A stretch of DNA of 64,000 nucleotides from Bemisia tabaci (GCF_918797505.1 NC_092797.1:44924157-44988156); one strand, 5' to 3'. Positions 20,597-32,914 are shown, numbered from the stretch's first letter. Numbers and translations are program-made. Notes: generated from the letters alone by a model not told the origin.

Positions 20597-20811
20597 CACC
20601 GAAAAAAAATTCAAAATGATTTAACATTCTGGATGTGAAAAAAAGTGTGTGAGAACTTATAAAATGCTAAATTATCCGCCACAGCAGTTAGTTTTACATC
20701 TTGACATTGCTTAAGTATAACTGCTGTAGCAGCTAATTCAGTATCTTTTAAGTTCCAGCACACTTTCTTTGCATCCACAATGTTATATCAACTTCACATT
20801 TTTTTTTTGTG
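20597..20811. mobile_element. MITE family T (CACCGAAAAAAAA ends)
   Basis: 215 bp palindrome. Left CACCGAAAAAAAATTC, right complement CACAAAAAAAAAATGTG. Inward, TTAACATTCTGGATGTGAAA faces TATAACATTGTGGATGCAAA, and both arms carry AGTGTG..GAACTTA. The centre has facing CAGCAGTTA blocks. Confidence 0.75.
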
Positions 20812-21121
20812 TAAATGGCTGCCGGCCTCGTTCACTCACTCAATCTCGATTTGGTTTTGTAGACCTCATCGCACTGATGATGGGTCGACTGTTAGGTACA
20901 ATTTGACCGGAACGCGTTACAGTTGCTTCCTGACTGGACGTTACTAGTGTTGCTCAAAACAGCGTAAATCCAAGAGAAGAACTGTGCTCTACACTAGATT
21001 TTCCCTCTCTAGTGAGACAACTCTACGTAATGCGGAGACTTCAGCATCCGGGATGGTTCGAAAATCCGATGTTTCTCTGGATATTTTACTTCGTGTCCAC
21101 GGCTTCTGTCACTTTCTCAAA

Positions 21122-21246
21122 TCGTCGCTCCTCTGATGTATGGGCGTACCTCGATTTTTGCATGAGCCCCAGAAAGCATGGACTTTATATGTTAAACAGG
21201 GCTCACGTGGAAATTGAGGTACGTCCTTACGTCAGAGGAGCAACAA
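21122..21246. mobile_element. Hairpin element family I, copy 1
   Basis: About 125 bp. TCGTCGCTCCTCTGATGTAT, then GGGCGTACCTCGATTTTTG, faces its complement, around a loop with GAGCCCC and AGGGCTCACGTGG. The 79-codon frame over it is incidental. The second copy is at 55369. The core is shared with family H. Confidence 0.85.
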
Positions 21247-23452
21247 AATGAGTCGACGTCCCCTATTCATATTCAATGAGCCTCGTCTAACATCTCATCT
21301 TCGATGGATGTCAATCTTGTTCGTGCAATGACGTTTTTAAATTTAGTTCTAGCTTTTGGATATTTCCTGCACATTTTCTTTGGGTATATTTCATCTGGGA
21401 TTGTCTATTTTTACAAAATCTTCAGGTAAAGTTTGGAATTTTTATAAAAATAAATCCATAGTGACGTTGGAAAAATGCGTATTGACTATATGCGTTGTTT
21501 CAGAACTTCTGCTCCTTCCTGAAAAAAAAAAATGGATCAAATTTGCCCGCAAGAGCTTTTTTTCACCTTTCATCAAGCTTAATTTCTTTAGGAACTAAAA
21601 GAAAGAGGCTCGGGTCGAGCAAAAAAGTAGCAACATTCTGAATTCAAGAAAAAATATACCTTGGCGGCAAATTTAAGCTACTTTTTTTCGGTGTTGTTTT
21701 ATTTCTTATTGGGTGACTAGAATAACACCATAGCTTGAAATTTTTACAGAATATTCCTCTCTTAGAGAAGAAATATTAACATAATTAACATTGTCAAGTA
21801 ATAACATTTAGTAGTTTTTCATGTAGAAAATGAAGTATGAGAAGAAGGTAACGCCGTGTTGTGAACCAAGATCAGTGTATCTTCAGTTCCATCATCGATG
21901 TGGGCTATATTTCAGGGTTGGCAACATCTCTCAGTTTAAGACACTTATCCGTGGCGAAATCAAGAAGCACTGGCGGAAACCCCCTAAGCCTTGTCTGTAC
22001 ACCCAAACACGACTTGCGTTCTGTCACGTTTATATTCCCTTTAGCTAATCGGATCTATTTGGTAAAATGCCAAACGAAAAATCTCTGTGCGCCTGTGGGC
22101 AAGATCTCGCCTACATTACGTCACGGCATCAGTTTATGCTGGGGGTAGAAACTACCCTGTCTCAAATATTTTACGACTAGCAGGCTAAATTTTTCCGTAT
22201 AAGAAAGATTTTTTTTTTTTTTTTTTGGAAGATCAATGTAGATAGTTTTATATTGTGTTCAGTACCGTCTAGAGGAAGCTTGTCAGACGGATAGAGCTGT
22301 GCAGTTGAACCACATTTTGCAATAATTAAATGTAATTATTATGAATTAAATGCAATGACTAAATGTTTTTGGTTCATTTTATAGATAATGCATGTGCTAT
22401 TTGTTTCTATATGCAAATAGACGAATGATTCAGGAGCAGCGGGTTTTCGTTGCAAATTGAAATCCAATTCAGAAACCTGAAATCATCAAGTAACTCGTTT
22501 AGAATTTGATCTTGAAGTCATTTATGGTCGCCATAAAATAGTGTCTTGATCATTGAACCCAACAAATTAGCCAAACTTGATGAGCATTGAAAGAAGAAGT
22601 ACCGAAGAAGATAGGTTAATATTGGAAGGGGAATAAGAAATTACCTAAGCTTTCGGTTGACTCCAAGGTGGAAAGACTTGTAGTGTTCATTTCTACTATT
22701 AGTGACATCAATTGTTTGACGTTGTGATTTGGTGATGATTGGATGGATTTCGTTATTTTTGCCAATCTTTCGACTTTAAACACTCCAAAGTGATTTTAGA
22801 AGCGGGAATCGACCCATTCTATAAAATTGGCCGCGCGATCAATATATTCCTGTAATAATATCCTTCTGATGCTGCTAAATCTTGCAAGATGCAAGATTAG
22901 GCATAAACACACAAAGTAGAGGCAGATCGTTGAAAAATCCTGCGGACACTCTTTTTTCCCCCGAGACCCGTACTTCAGAGACGCTGCACTTAGAGAATGA
23001 AATAAAACCCTACAAAACTTTTCCATCGTTCCAGACTTTAGACATGCTCTTGTAGAGAAGTTTCCGTCGCAATTAACGTTTAACTTTAATTATACTAATT
23101 AGATTTAAAGTAGAAGTGTCAACGATCGGCGACATCAAGGAAAAAAATTAGTGTCATGAGAATTCATCATACCTGCACCAAAAACGGTATTCTTATGAAT
23201 AAGTGAATAGACAATATTTATTCCTACATCGTAATAGGGCTGGTACAAACGACTTTTAGATGTGCGTCTACAAATACACCCTAAACTGATAATCAGCCAT
23301 CAAATTTTTAAAAATAAGGACAAATCGAGTTTCAACACACCCGCGGATAGGAGAGACGTAATTGAACCTCATTTGCCAACTTGTCTGCGGAGTCCGATTA
23401 ACACTTCTTTGGTATAACATAGAGCTGAGCAGAGTACACGTCTTGTACCACC
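21247..23452. other. 2.2 kb without a recognised gene
   Basis: Frames of 72-95 codons at 21830-22148 overlap in two phases and are not recognised. A T-run lies near 22207-22226. A minus-strand 76-codon frame (22796-23026) is also unrecognised. I see no inverted-repeat element. Confidence 0.4.
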
Positions 23453-23517
23453 GCGCCTTCAATTTTGCAGACGCAACACGGACGTCCATCAAGCACGAAT
23501 AGTTGTATCTCTGCGCC
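23453..23517 (+). repeat. Repeat J, copy 1
   Basis: GCGCCTTCAATTTTGCAGAC, then GCAACACGGACGTCCATC, then CGAATAGTTGTATCTCTGCG. The same block lies 278 bp downstream in direct orientation, and elsewhere at 35591 (reverse), 42608, 56612 and 56721. Confidence 0.85.
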
Positions 23518-23692
23518 TTCGTATACGCCCTTTCTTTCCCTTTGCTTCAATTCTACGTTGTGTTGGTTCTGTGCGTCTGTCTTAGTGGTGCTTCAAGGGC
23601 TACGTGAGCAACACAGCCGAGAAAGAGGAGACGTGATCGGACCTCGTCTTTTAAAATTTCTGTAGAATCTGAGCGGCACCTCATTGACAGCA

Positions 23693-23797
23693 TGTAGCGG
23701 AGCATTGCAAGTTCACGCCTCGCGTCATCGCTCCTTCAATTTTGGAGACGCAACACGGACGTCCATCAAGCACGAATAGTTGTATCTCTGCGCCGTC
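23693..23797 (+). repeat. Repeat J, copy 2 (longer)
   Basis: Begins GTAGCGGAGCATTGCAAGTT, then CACGCCTCGCGTCATCG, a left part also present in the 35591-35712 copy. The J unit is therefore at least 105-115 bp, and the copy at 23453 lacks the left part. Confidence 0.8.
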
Positions 23798-23892
23798 ATC
23801 AGCGCGCTCTCTTATCTATGTCAGGGGTTACTGTGAGTAATTTTCGTTGTACAAATCGTATTGTACGTGAATTTTTAATGATAAAACCAATA

Positions 23893-24145
23893 TCATAGAC
23901 TGGAAGAAAAGATTCATGGATCAAAAGTCTTTACTGACTTATTTAACAAGAAAAAATACTCGTGATTTAATCGGATTTTTGCTTGATTCAAGACAAAATC
24001 CGCTTAAATTAAGAGGTTTGACTCTCGATTCAAGCAAAAATCCGATTGACTCAAAAGTTTTTTTTTCTGTCAAATTTTGTGAGAGTTTGGACTCCGGATC
24101 TTCCAATATACTTTTACGATGTAACATTCTTTTTCCCTTAGTGTA
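23893..24145. mobile_element. MITE family C, copy 3, diverged
   Basis: Shares AAGAAAAAATACTCGTGATT, AATCGGATTTTTGCTTGATT and the facing AGTTTGGACTCCGGATC block with family C. The ends are worn, with neither CACTGGG terminus intact. Confidence 0.65.
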
Positions 24146-25211
24146 ATGTTTAAATTTGCACCTCATCTGGTGGTCCATTGTATCCTCTCGTTACCAACCC
24201 TTATTTACAAAGGCACTCTAATATTTCCGCAACAAGGCAACGTGAAAGGTTCATTCCACAAGAGCAACAGTGTTTTTAAAGAGTCACAAATAAAGCAACA
24301 TAACAGACCCGGGTGGGAACTCTATGTAACCGGATTCCGAAAAAGCCTCATCTCTATTTGCTGTCGCACAAAAAGTGACGTGATAAATCATTGCCCGGGG
24401 CTGAGAACGATCCTCAGCGCTGCACTAATTGGCAGTCGATTAATTATTCGCAGCGAAAGAAAACCCGTCCGGAAATTTACGACCGCTCCGTGTTTTAAAT
24501 GTAAATAACCAGGAGGCAGCAGCCCTCGGCTATCGCTACTCTACCGCGCCACACAAAAAAACACGTTACTCCCAGGGAAATCGTACGTAGATCCGCTGTT
24601 TTTGTTCAAAGGAGTCATGCAACAAATGCATCTGTTTGTGAATGCGTTCTGACGCGCGATTCTGGACTTTGCACGGTTGACAAATCGTGCAGAAAATTTA
24701 GGATTTTCTAAAATTTTAAACAAAATGCACATAAAATAATTGCTAATACATTCTACAGGGAAATATACACCTGTATCTATCAGCATGGTATAAAATGAAC
24801 TTGAAAGTTAGGGTTCAAAGTAACAACCAATACGCTTCAAAATCTATTGTGTCTATGCTTTGTGGACAGCAATAGTATTAGTTAATTATCTATTAAATTC
24901 ACAAAAAATTATGAAGGGATTATATTTTTTTTTAAAAATAAATCTGAAATCTTGTTCTTTACTGCATAAAATCATAAGTGTGATGAGTAACTTGTAATGT
25001 CTGAGGCGCGAGGCGTCTTGAGAGGCTGGACTGCGAGGTGTTTAAGTAGGATTTATTAGAGTGATTATGAATGGATCATTTTACAAGGTAAGAAATTGGC
25101 CATTTCATTTTATTTTCGTCAAAAAATTGATGATGCGAATGAAAACCCAACAAACATTATCTCCTAAATCACTTGTTTTAACCAATGCATCATTCATAGA
25201 TGTAAAATTAA
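24146..25211. other. No gene recognised
   Basis: A 120-codon plus-strand frame (24146-24508) starts at the border of the family C copy and has no recognised domain. An 81-codon minus frame (24541-24786) is equally featureless. Confidence 0.4.
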
Positions 25212-25745
25212 TACAGGGTGTTTCAGATACAAGGTTGTTTACACAATGTCCATAACGGAATTTTTTCTTCTCATGACGAAGCCGTGGATCGCGGAGATAG
25301 GAGGTAATCGCGACCCCGATAAATCCGAATATTACCATCCCAAAACCCCCCTTCTCCGTGGAACCGACAAAGGAGACCGTGTCTTTGAAAATTGGGATCC
25401 CCATCACAATTCAGAAATCGTTATATCGGAAGCAGAAAGTACGGATAATTTTGGCCTAAATTGATACCAAAAAGTTCAAAATTGGCCTATACCTGTCCAA
25501 AATATTGTTCTCTGAGGTTGGAGGGCCAGAACCCATCTCGATAAAATGCCAGGTCATAAAATTTAAGTATAGACCCGGAATAAAGATGTTTTGCCTACGG
25601 ACTTGACCTCGATAAATCCGAATTTGACGGATCTGAAGCCCCTTGAAGCCTCGCTGATGAGGTAGAGAGGGGGCCCTTAACTTTGTGAATCTCACGAATC
25701 TAGGGTTTGTTCAGTACTCTACCAACGCGGCCCCGGGAGGGCCTT
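25212..25745 (-). mobile_element. Possible tRNA-derived SINE, minus strand
   Basis: Read from 25745 leftward, the sequence GGGGCCGCGTTGGTAGAGTA resembles a tRNA A-box region. A degenerate B-box-like block follows. The body runs to 25212, where it ends in ACACCCTGTATTAAT. The motif CGATAAATCCGAAT occurs twice in the body (about 25317 and 25611). No flanking duplication was found. Low certainty. Confidence 0.35.
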
Positions 25746-26075
25746 CAGAACCGTCCGATTTGGATTTCTTAAGCCCGTATCATAATATTATACTAAAGCC
25801 CCTAATGAGGCTCATTGATGGAATTGTTGACAGCTAGTCGCACAAAGTAGGTAACCGAAGTGTTCGGGGCAGATCATAGATCATATCTTGTAATTTTCAA
25901 AGAATTTCATGCAGAACTGGTCGATAAATTAAATACTTAGTGCCCTTTTAAGACTTCCACTTCGTGGCAAGGGCTTTAGGATCGATTGCTTCGGTAAAAA
26001 ATATTTTTCCCAGATCTCTACGTCAATTTTTCGACGAGTAAAATTTGCCGGTGAGAAGATCAGATTAAGAACAAT
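25746..26075. other. Unassigned spacer
   Basis: No open frame of note and no repeat family recognised between the SINE-like unit and family M. Confidence 0.4.
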
Positions 26076-26396
26076 GGAGAATTAGCATGTGTCCAAAATT
26101 TAATGTATTCCGTGCTCAAGTAGAAATCACAGAGTGAAATGAACACGAGGTTCATCCATTGGTTCATGAATTGAATAATTATTGGAGGTTACATGACAAA
26201 ATTATCTAATCTACTAAAATACATGTATTTAAATGAGAAATGCCGCCAGATGATGTCATGAGGCGGTTCATTTTCCAACACTTAAATCAATTTTCATACT
26301 ATTCCTTATATCAGAAAAAATTGTAGAAAATACTGCGAAATCAGTTCTTTAAGCACTCTCAGATGAAGCTGTAAAAAATTTGCGCGTAAATTCCTC
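26076..26396. mobile_element. MITE family M, copy 1
   Basis: 321 bp, left end GGAGAATTAGCA, right end TGCGCGTAAATTCCTC, flanked by AT on both sides (26074-26075 and 26397-26398). The body matches 38479-38800, for example TTCATGAATTGAATAATTAT and AATGCCGCCAGATGATGTCA. Confidence 0.7.
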
Positions 26397-27112
26397 ATTT
26401 CCATCGAATCAAATCCGAAATGCGAAGGGGGGAAAAGGTTAAGAGTGCTCATCTCAATCGATGCCCTATCCCTCTCGAAGAGGAAGTCACCCTCTCGACA
26501 GGAAGTCACTTCGCGTAGATAATAGAGGACGCGAGGGACGAGGGTCTGGCTTCGAAGGGACGAAGCGGGCGCCAGGCCGCAGGCTCCCGCGTCCGCTTGC
26601 ATATGCATGCTGAAATTTCAGTCGGTCGTCAACGCGTGTCATCGCTTCACCGCTGCATTTGCTCACGTGCAACAGGTGCGCAATTACGCTCCTGGTTCCC
26701 GCGCTCCCCCCGCAACCCCCCCCCCCCCGCACATTTCCCGACCCAATCTTGTGATGTCCGCCTGGACTTGTCACGCGGACCATCTCAATCACGCTGAAAA
26801 ATGACTGCGCTCGACTTAGGCGGGAACAACCTGTTATCACCGCGCGCGCAGGGATGTTCCCGTTGACATTAAAAAATGCTCGACGTGGCCTCGCTCTTGG
26901 CGCTGCGCTCCGAGAGGAGGGGGGGGGGGGCTTGGTGGCGGTCTAATGAGTTTTGATGGCGTTGGCGACTTTTGCAAGTTGGTGGCACTGCCCTGGAAAA
27001 TTTTTTTTTTTTTTGGAATGAAGTGGATTTCCATTGAGAAAAAATTCCTTCCTTAAAAAAAGGAATGGAAAAAATCCGACCGTCTTGAAAATAAATGAGG
27101 GGATGGACATTT
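26397..27112. other. GC-rich island with C and G runs, no gene called
   Basis: About 26480-26960 is clearly GC-richer than its surroundings, with a C12 run at 26716 and a G-run near 26919-26930. Overlapping frames on both strands (117 codons at 26487-26840, -; 66 and 65 codons on +) are the expected result of high GC. The minus frame has a Gly-rich segment from the C-run. No domain is seen. Confidence 0.45.
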
Positions 27113-27365
27113 CGTCGTATCTCTCACGAAAGAACGTAACTGCATTCTTGTGTTGCCAAATTTTTGGTTGCAAATCCCATTTTTTCAAGGAGAATTTTAG
27201 GAATTTCTAATCTTAAATGTCCCTGATTTTTCTTCTGATCTCATGCAAAAATCAGCAATGATAGGACAACAATCGCACAGTTACACTCTTGTACAAAAAT
27301 TGATTTTTTTCAGTTAATTTGACAATTTTGGCATGGAATTACATTTCTTCGCGCAGGAAACGACG
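27113..27365. mobile_element. MITE family G, copy 2
   Basis: Left CGTCGTATCTCTCACGAAAG, then AACGTAACTGCATTC. The right end is the complement, with GAATTACATTTCTTCGCG. Diverged from the copy at 20177 but collinear, with inner 'gttgccaaattt' blocks. Confidence 0.8.
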
Positions 27366-28575
27366 ATGTGTCTCAAAAGATATTCTTCTCGTGACAAGTG
27401 CAGAGGAAAACTAAATTTACTCTTTGCAGGTGAATTTGATTTCGAATCGGACGTGTTCCGTTGACCTGAAATCAAACTCGCGTTGAAGTGAGTAAATTTA
27501 ATTTTTGCCGAATCTTTGATTGATAATTGCTACACAAGGCACCTAGCTACTTTTAAAAGCCAGCTTTGGCGCCAAGTTTGTGATTATCTGTTAACGCATA
27601 GTGCGTTTGTTTGTTGTCCTCATTTTTTCACTTAATTGGGAGTACACACAACGGATCAAAGGGTGAACTCAAAAAGTCTTTTATTTTTTTTTTTCTTCGT
27701 TTTGTTGTTTGTTTTGTTTATACGTTACCTAAGTACAAGAGGGAGCACCGCAGATGGATAAATACCGCAACAACACTTACCTAGAAAACAGAAAAAGAAA
27801 GAAAAGAAATTAATTTTGTGAATACAAAATCTAGATAATTGGACGTGAAACAAAAATGAGCTTTCGGGTTAAAATTTTCCAATAAAGTGATTTAAATATC
27901 CGTTGTCTGAACACGTAAGTGTAGGATTCATATTATAACGCGTAATAATGTAAGAACCTCATCCGATTGGAAGGAACGAGAGAATATTCCATGCAGGAAG
28001 CAAAATCTGAAAGAGCTGAAATTTAAAATTTCGATGTAAATTACTGAGGAATGCCGACATTATTGTCTGGAAAATATCATGTTACTTGCTCATTTAGTTC
28101 GATTTTGAGATACCTTATTTTAGCTCATAATCAAGGATAGTTACCTTCAAGGCAATAATCAAACGCAAAAATGTACGTAAATTTATTCATTCCCCAGCCT
28201 CGAGCATTATGAATTTTTCATCAAGGTAATAACTTATTTTTCTCGTAAGATCGTCCCTCACAAAGGAAAGCAGCCCCCCTCCCTCTCATTCCAACCGTAA
28301 ATGGCTCCGCCAAAAATGCACTCATTTCTCTTTTCTCCGCTTTTTCTGTATGAATTTCCCAACAAAAGAATGGTAAACCGTTTGTCATATTGCCCTCATA
28401 TAGACTAATATGCCTCAGCTCAGACAGGAAAGGTTTTGCATTGAGATGCATTTTTTTTTCTATTTTCTTTTTTTTTTCAAATAAGATTTGTAGTGAAACG
28501 AAGATAAATTAAATCATTTTTCCTTAAAATATTACGAAGCATGCTTATCATCCGATTCGCGGAGTTCGCGCATTT
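27366..28575. other. No gene recognised
   Basis: AT-rich with a T-run near 27680-27695. The 76-codon minus-strand frame at 28221-28451 is unrecognised. Confidence 0.4.
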
Positions 28576-28852
28576 CTGTGGGATGATCATTGAAATTGAT
28601 TGAGACAGCTATAGACAAAGGAGGCATAAGAAGAATGAAGCGATCCTATTGGTTGAAATTAGTGGTTCGTACAGACTAAGGAAGAAAATGATGGACTAAC
28701 TTGAGGGTCTTCGGCGGGTTGCCGTTAGTTAGTCTATCATCTTCTTCCTTTGTCCATCGCAACTACTCGCTTCCAACAATAGGATCCCACCGTACCCTTT
28801 TTTTCTTCTTTTTCTATAGCTTTGTCTATCAATTTTAGTAACTAGCCCACTG
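28576..28852. mobile_element. MITE family A, copy 3
   Basis: About 277 bp. Left GTGGGATGATCATTGAAATT, then GACAGCTATAGACAAAG. The right end is the facing complement ending in AACTAGCCCACTG. The facing 'gatcctattggttgaaa' block is intact. Confidence 0.85.
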
Positions 28853-29960
28853 CAACCAATTACTATCCCCGCGAATTATAGGAACCATTTTCTGTACAGG
28901 ATAGTGTTGTACTTTAGTCTTAAAACACCATTAAAACTGGCACCAGAGGTTTGAATATTAGCAGAGATCCAGGTTGCATAAATTAAACTTATCCATTTGC
29001 AGAATCGGAAATAACTGTTACATCTAATCCGTCGACATTAACAATAAATACTTGTTTTTGGAACTCTAAAATGAGCAACAGATGAGATTTGCGTGTTCAA
29101 ATATTGAAACGGTGTCTCGTGACGAAGACCCTTTCAATTTATTTAACCTATACAATCGTGCATAAATTGAGGGAAATTCGAGAAATGTTGGCAACAACAC
29201 GCATTTATCCCTCACCCGCATGAAAGCACGACCCGGTCACTGCAATATATTTCCATAAAAGCCGGCACCGGCAATCCTTGGATGCAAAATTAACAATCTG
29301 ATTTAAACAATGCTGCATAGGGGTGGTATTCACAACCTCGCCGTTTGCTCCACGAATATATATACAGACTGATACCGAAAAAACAGCTGTGTGCACTATG
29401 TTTATATTATCCGCGCACGGTTATATTCCTTCTCGTATTGTTTTGCATTTTTTTTTTCCATTGGAATTGGTCGAGATGTTCAGACCTGAAATATATTTGT
29501 GAATAAAATTTAAACTTGAGGTAGGGTTGCATGAATGTTGTCATTAGAGAATCTTGTTTTGTCAGGTTTAGCCCTGTTCAAAGCACGTACTTTTTTCCTT
29601 GAAAGAGGGCTAATCGATAGCATTTTTGTCGTTTGTATGTCTTTTGTATCGTAGGATCAAAATTTACGAAAGGAACATTCAGCGATTTTTAAAATGTGAA
29701 ACATATTACGGTTCAAAAGAAAAAGAAGAAGAAAAATGTGATAAAGTAAAACTAACAGATATGAAACTTTTTAAGGATTCTGAAACTAAAGAGTCGTTAT
29801 ACATGCTTTTTTACAACCAAGAATTTTTATTTTCTATCGAGAAGAAAATATTCATTTTCCAGGGAGATAGTCGCAGAAATTTACTTTTATTTAAACGATT
29901 GATTCAAAAGTACTCCTATTTTATTTTTCTGAAGGAGAGCAAACGGACCGCGTTCAGCAG
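28853..29960. other. No gene recognised; Lys-rich frame at 29626
   Basis: The 123-codon frame 29626-29997 (+) is rich in Lys, Glu, Phe and Ile, as A-rich DNA produces, and its last codons lie inside repeat Q. No motif is seen. A real small gene cannot be excluded, but I would not call it. Confidence 0.35.
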
Positions 29961-30182
29961 AAAGGTTCCAAGTCACATCAGCTATTGCCAAATTTAACTG
30001 GGAAATTTTACCTTTTACAAGAGAACTTTCGTGCGAATTCTTTTGAAAATGTAAAGGAATTTACTTCGCACCATGCAGCAAATTCACTGGAATTGCCACA
30101 AAAATCCGCACAACCGTTTTCATGTAAAAAATTGAATTGTCCACTTAAATTCGGCAATAGCTGACGTTAGGATGGTCCAACT
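29961..30182. mobile_element. MITE family Q, copy 1
   Basis: Left AAAGGTTCCAAGTCACATCA, then GCTATTGCCAAATTTAAC. The right end is the complement TTCGGCAATAGCTGACG. Internal facing blocks are AATCCGCACAACCGTTTTC and 'ttgaaaatgtaaaggaa'. The second copy is at 36833. Confidence 0.75.
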
Positions 30183-31132
30183 TAACTTGGGCATTTTTTT
30201 TTTTGCCCAATAAACTGAGACGCCCCCTAGATTTGTTTCTAGCCATCCAAATATGATACCTGCCATCGCTCTCCGACAATATTAAGACGTGCCGACTTGA
30301 GGCTGAAAATCTGCAAAAAAATTACATTGATTTAAATGGGGCGAAAACTGGCTTGGTTCCTTTCCGCTTAACGCGGTCCAAATCAATATAATTTCTTGAA
30401 ATTTTCACCGACTTTTCTTGGCACGGATGGGGAAAAACTCGAACGCTTTCAAGAAATGATGTTGAGTACTTTGAACAGGAAGTATGACAAGATGTCTACA
30501 ATATCTACAACGTTGCAAACCAAGACACCCGGTCTGATAGTCTCACCGTCACCTTCACCGTAAATCAAGTCAATTTTCTCCTGGTGCCAGAGATGTATCA
30601 CTTCCAAAAGCATAAATAAACAAAACCCACCCTCCCATCCGGACATACAAACGGTAGATCCAATTGATCGAGATTTGCGAGAAAGCGCTCTTAATAGCTA
30701 CATTAAAATTCAACCAGTTAATCACTCAGGCCGGTAATCCTCGTCAGTAACCAAAATCCTCGGTGCCCGAAGTACTAATTTTCCACCGCGACCACCATGA
30801 CTTGTTGTTTGATGCAATTTTAATCACTGCAACCTATCACGGGGCTTAACCGCGTAGCTTCGGATTCGTCTGGCTCGCTATCATCTGTCACCCTTCCATT
30901 CGGTGGCGACCGCCCCTCGTCTACCGTGTCACTGGAAACGTAGTAAGCGCGGTTTAATGTGCACCTCAAAGCAAGCCTGGATATGCGCATATCGTGGCTC
31001 GAGCTAAAATACACTTATTCCGGTCCCTTGAAGTACGGTATTGATGCCGGCTCTTGATACGAGCTTACGGATCCTCTGGCTGAGGTGCCAAAGTGTAGTG
31101 TGAAAAAGTCTGATCGTGAGGCAGGTTATATC
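30183..31132. other. No gene recognised; small family Q fragment
   Basis: TTGGGCA and TGCCCAA face each other across a T-run near 30188-30211. At about 30346-30384, GCTTGGTTCCTTTCCGCTTA + ACGCGGTCCA resembles the outer flank of family Q copy 2. Minus-strand frames of 64-65 codons are not recognised. Confidence 0.4.
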
Positions 31133-31410
31133 TCTGCGGACTGATTATTGAAATTGATGGACAAAGCTATAAACAAAGAAGACATAGGGAGTATGGAGCG
31201 ATCCTACTGGTTGAAATGAGTGGGTCCTTTAGACAAAGGGAGAAAGTGATAGACTAAGTGTTGGGTCTCTCGTGGGTTGCCGTTAGTTAGTCTATTACCT
31301 ACCTCCTTTGTCCATTGCAACCACCCGCCTCCACCAATAGGATCTCTCCATATCTATTTTGTCGTCTTTTTCTATAGCTTTGTCTATCAATTTCAATAAT
31401 CGGCCCGCTG
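31133..31410. mobile_element. MITE family A, copy 4
   Basis: The best-preserved family A copy. Left GCGGACTGATTATTGAAATT, then GATGGACAAAGCTATAAAC. The right is the complement ending in CAATAATCGGCCCGCTG. It is useful as the reference for the split copies at 13891 and 58968. Confidence 0.85.
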
Positions 31411-31434
31411 GGTATACTATCCATTGCATGGTCG

Positions 31435-31674
31435 TGATAGTGGACCGAATCAGTGGACCGAGTCAGTTAGAGAGGTCGGACAAAATTCGAAAACTTTAAA
31501 AACTCTAGTCATACGAAACGTTGAGGTCTTAAAAGTGGCTCCATTGGTTTCCTCGTGAAATTTTCTTTCAGAAACACCCCTTATTATTTGAAATGTGACG
31601 AATTCAAGGTAAAAATTTGCAGTTTTAGTTATAAATTTCATGACCGACTTCTCTGATTGACTCGATCCACTGTG
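31435..31674. mobile_element. Transib-like MITE family N, copy 1
   Basis: The right terminus on the other strand is CACAGTGGATCGAGTCAATC. The left end is worn and contains AGTGGACCGA(A/G)TC twice in tandem. Possible 5-bp duplications are GGTCG and TGTCG (four of five). The body shares GAGAGGTCGGACAAAATT and the TTGGTTTCCTCGTGAAATTT block with the other copies. Confidence 0.65.
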
Positions 31675-32911
31675 TGTCGGTGGAAGATAGGTATGAAGGC
31701 AAATTGCGATTTAACGAGAAAATTACATTTAATCGTTATTATAATTCGCTCAAAAATAAAGATAGGGTCTTGAAATTTGAAATAGTGACACTTAAGCATA
31801 TGCTCAATACGGAAAGCAGTTGGCTGGGAAAATATTGTAATACTAGTAACGATGCTTACCTACCTTCCTCTTTATTTGTGTGGCGAGTATTCAGTATATG
31901 ACTACTACGTACATCATTATTGCGCCCTCATTCTTGACATAGACTAGAGATATTACCTTCTGTTACAGGAGGTAACAGCTACCGTACTGCTCTACAGCGT
32001 TATTCATCTCTTCCATGAGTTCTGCTTTTGTAACATTTGTCTCGCAAATGATGATTTTTAATCTTAACTTAACTTTGTTTAAGGTTGCTCTGTTTTTCTT
32101 AAGACATAAAAACAAATTTTAATTAAAAAATGGGGAACGAAAATTCCATGTGCAGCACTACAATTGTTGAGGAACGATTGATGACCCCATTTGGAGCGTG
32201 TTACTTTTGCTTGAGGAATATCGAGATTCAAACATCGGGTGCTACTTTTTCTTCAATGAACATTTTATTCAAAATTTTGCCCCCGCGTTGTTTCGCAATG
32301 TTTACATATAATTTTTTGCAACAAATGTGTCACTCTAAATCATCGCTCTTGGCTTTTCTAAAGTTTAAATTAAAATTATGTTTTAATTATGTGTGTATGT
32401 ACTCTGGACAATTTGGCAACATGCGAATACTCACTCCATATTCTCCCGCAGCAAGGGAATACTTTCAATTCCTCTTGGGGCAGACAAAGGATTCACTGAA
32501 AGAAAGTCCAAGCAATTGACCAACTCAAGGTAAAGAGAGGGTTCATTTGCCACTTCTGGTTTGCCGAAAGTGGGTTGAGATAGGGGTCGTGTTTACTTCA
32601 CTTCGCATCAGGCTCGGGCTATATATTGGGTCAACGAAGTGCATTCTCTTGGAACGGGCAACTTGGAGTATGAAAAGGAATTCTGTGCTCGTAATCGAGG
32701 CCAATTTCATATATTTGAATGGCTCATTATGGCGGAGCGAGATTTCAATCTCATTCTGAGCCTTGTTACGCTGCCTCCTCTCCAGACCGCCCAAATTTTT
32801 GGGCCTTCTTCGAGACTTCAAATCTCTTGATGTGGCGCTCATATATACTGTAATTCCTGGTTTGATTAATTTTCCAAGTCCACTCGAAGAATATTCAAGG
32901 CGTTTCAATGA

Positions 32912-32914
<3 letters not shown>
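31675..32914. other. No gene recognised
   Basis: The 129-codon frame at 32130-32519 (+) is Cys/Phe/Leu-rich and not recognised. A 153-codon minus frame (32543-33004) owes part of its length to a poly-Lys stretch translated from the homopolymer that follows. Opposed frames of 63-71 codons exist on the plus strand. Confidence 0.4.

Noticed and set aside
26487..26840. 117-codon minus frame with a Gly-rich segment
   Set aside because: Lies in a GC-rich island with frames on both strands; the Gly run comes from the C12 tract.
29626..29997. Lys/Glu-rich 123-codon frame
   Set aside because: Composition follows the A-rich DNA, and its end lies in a family Q repeat.
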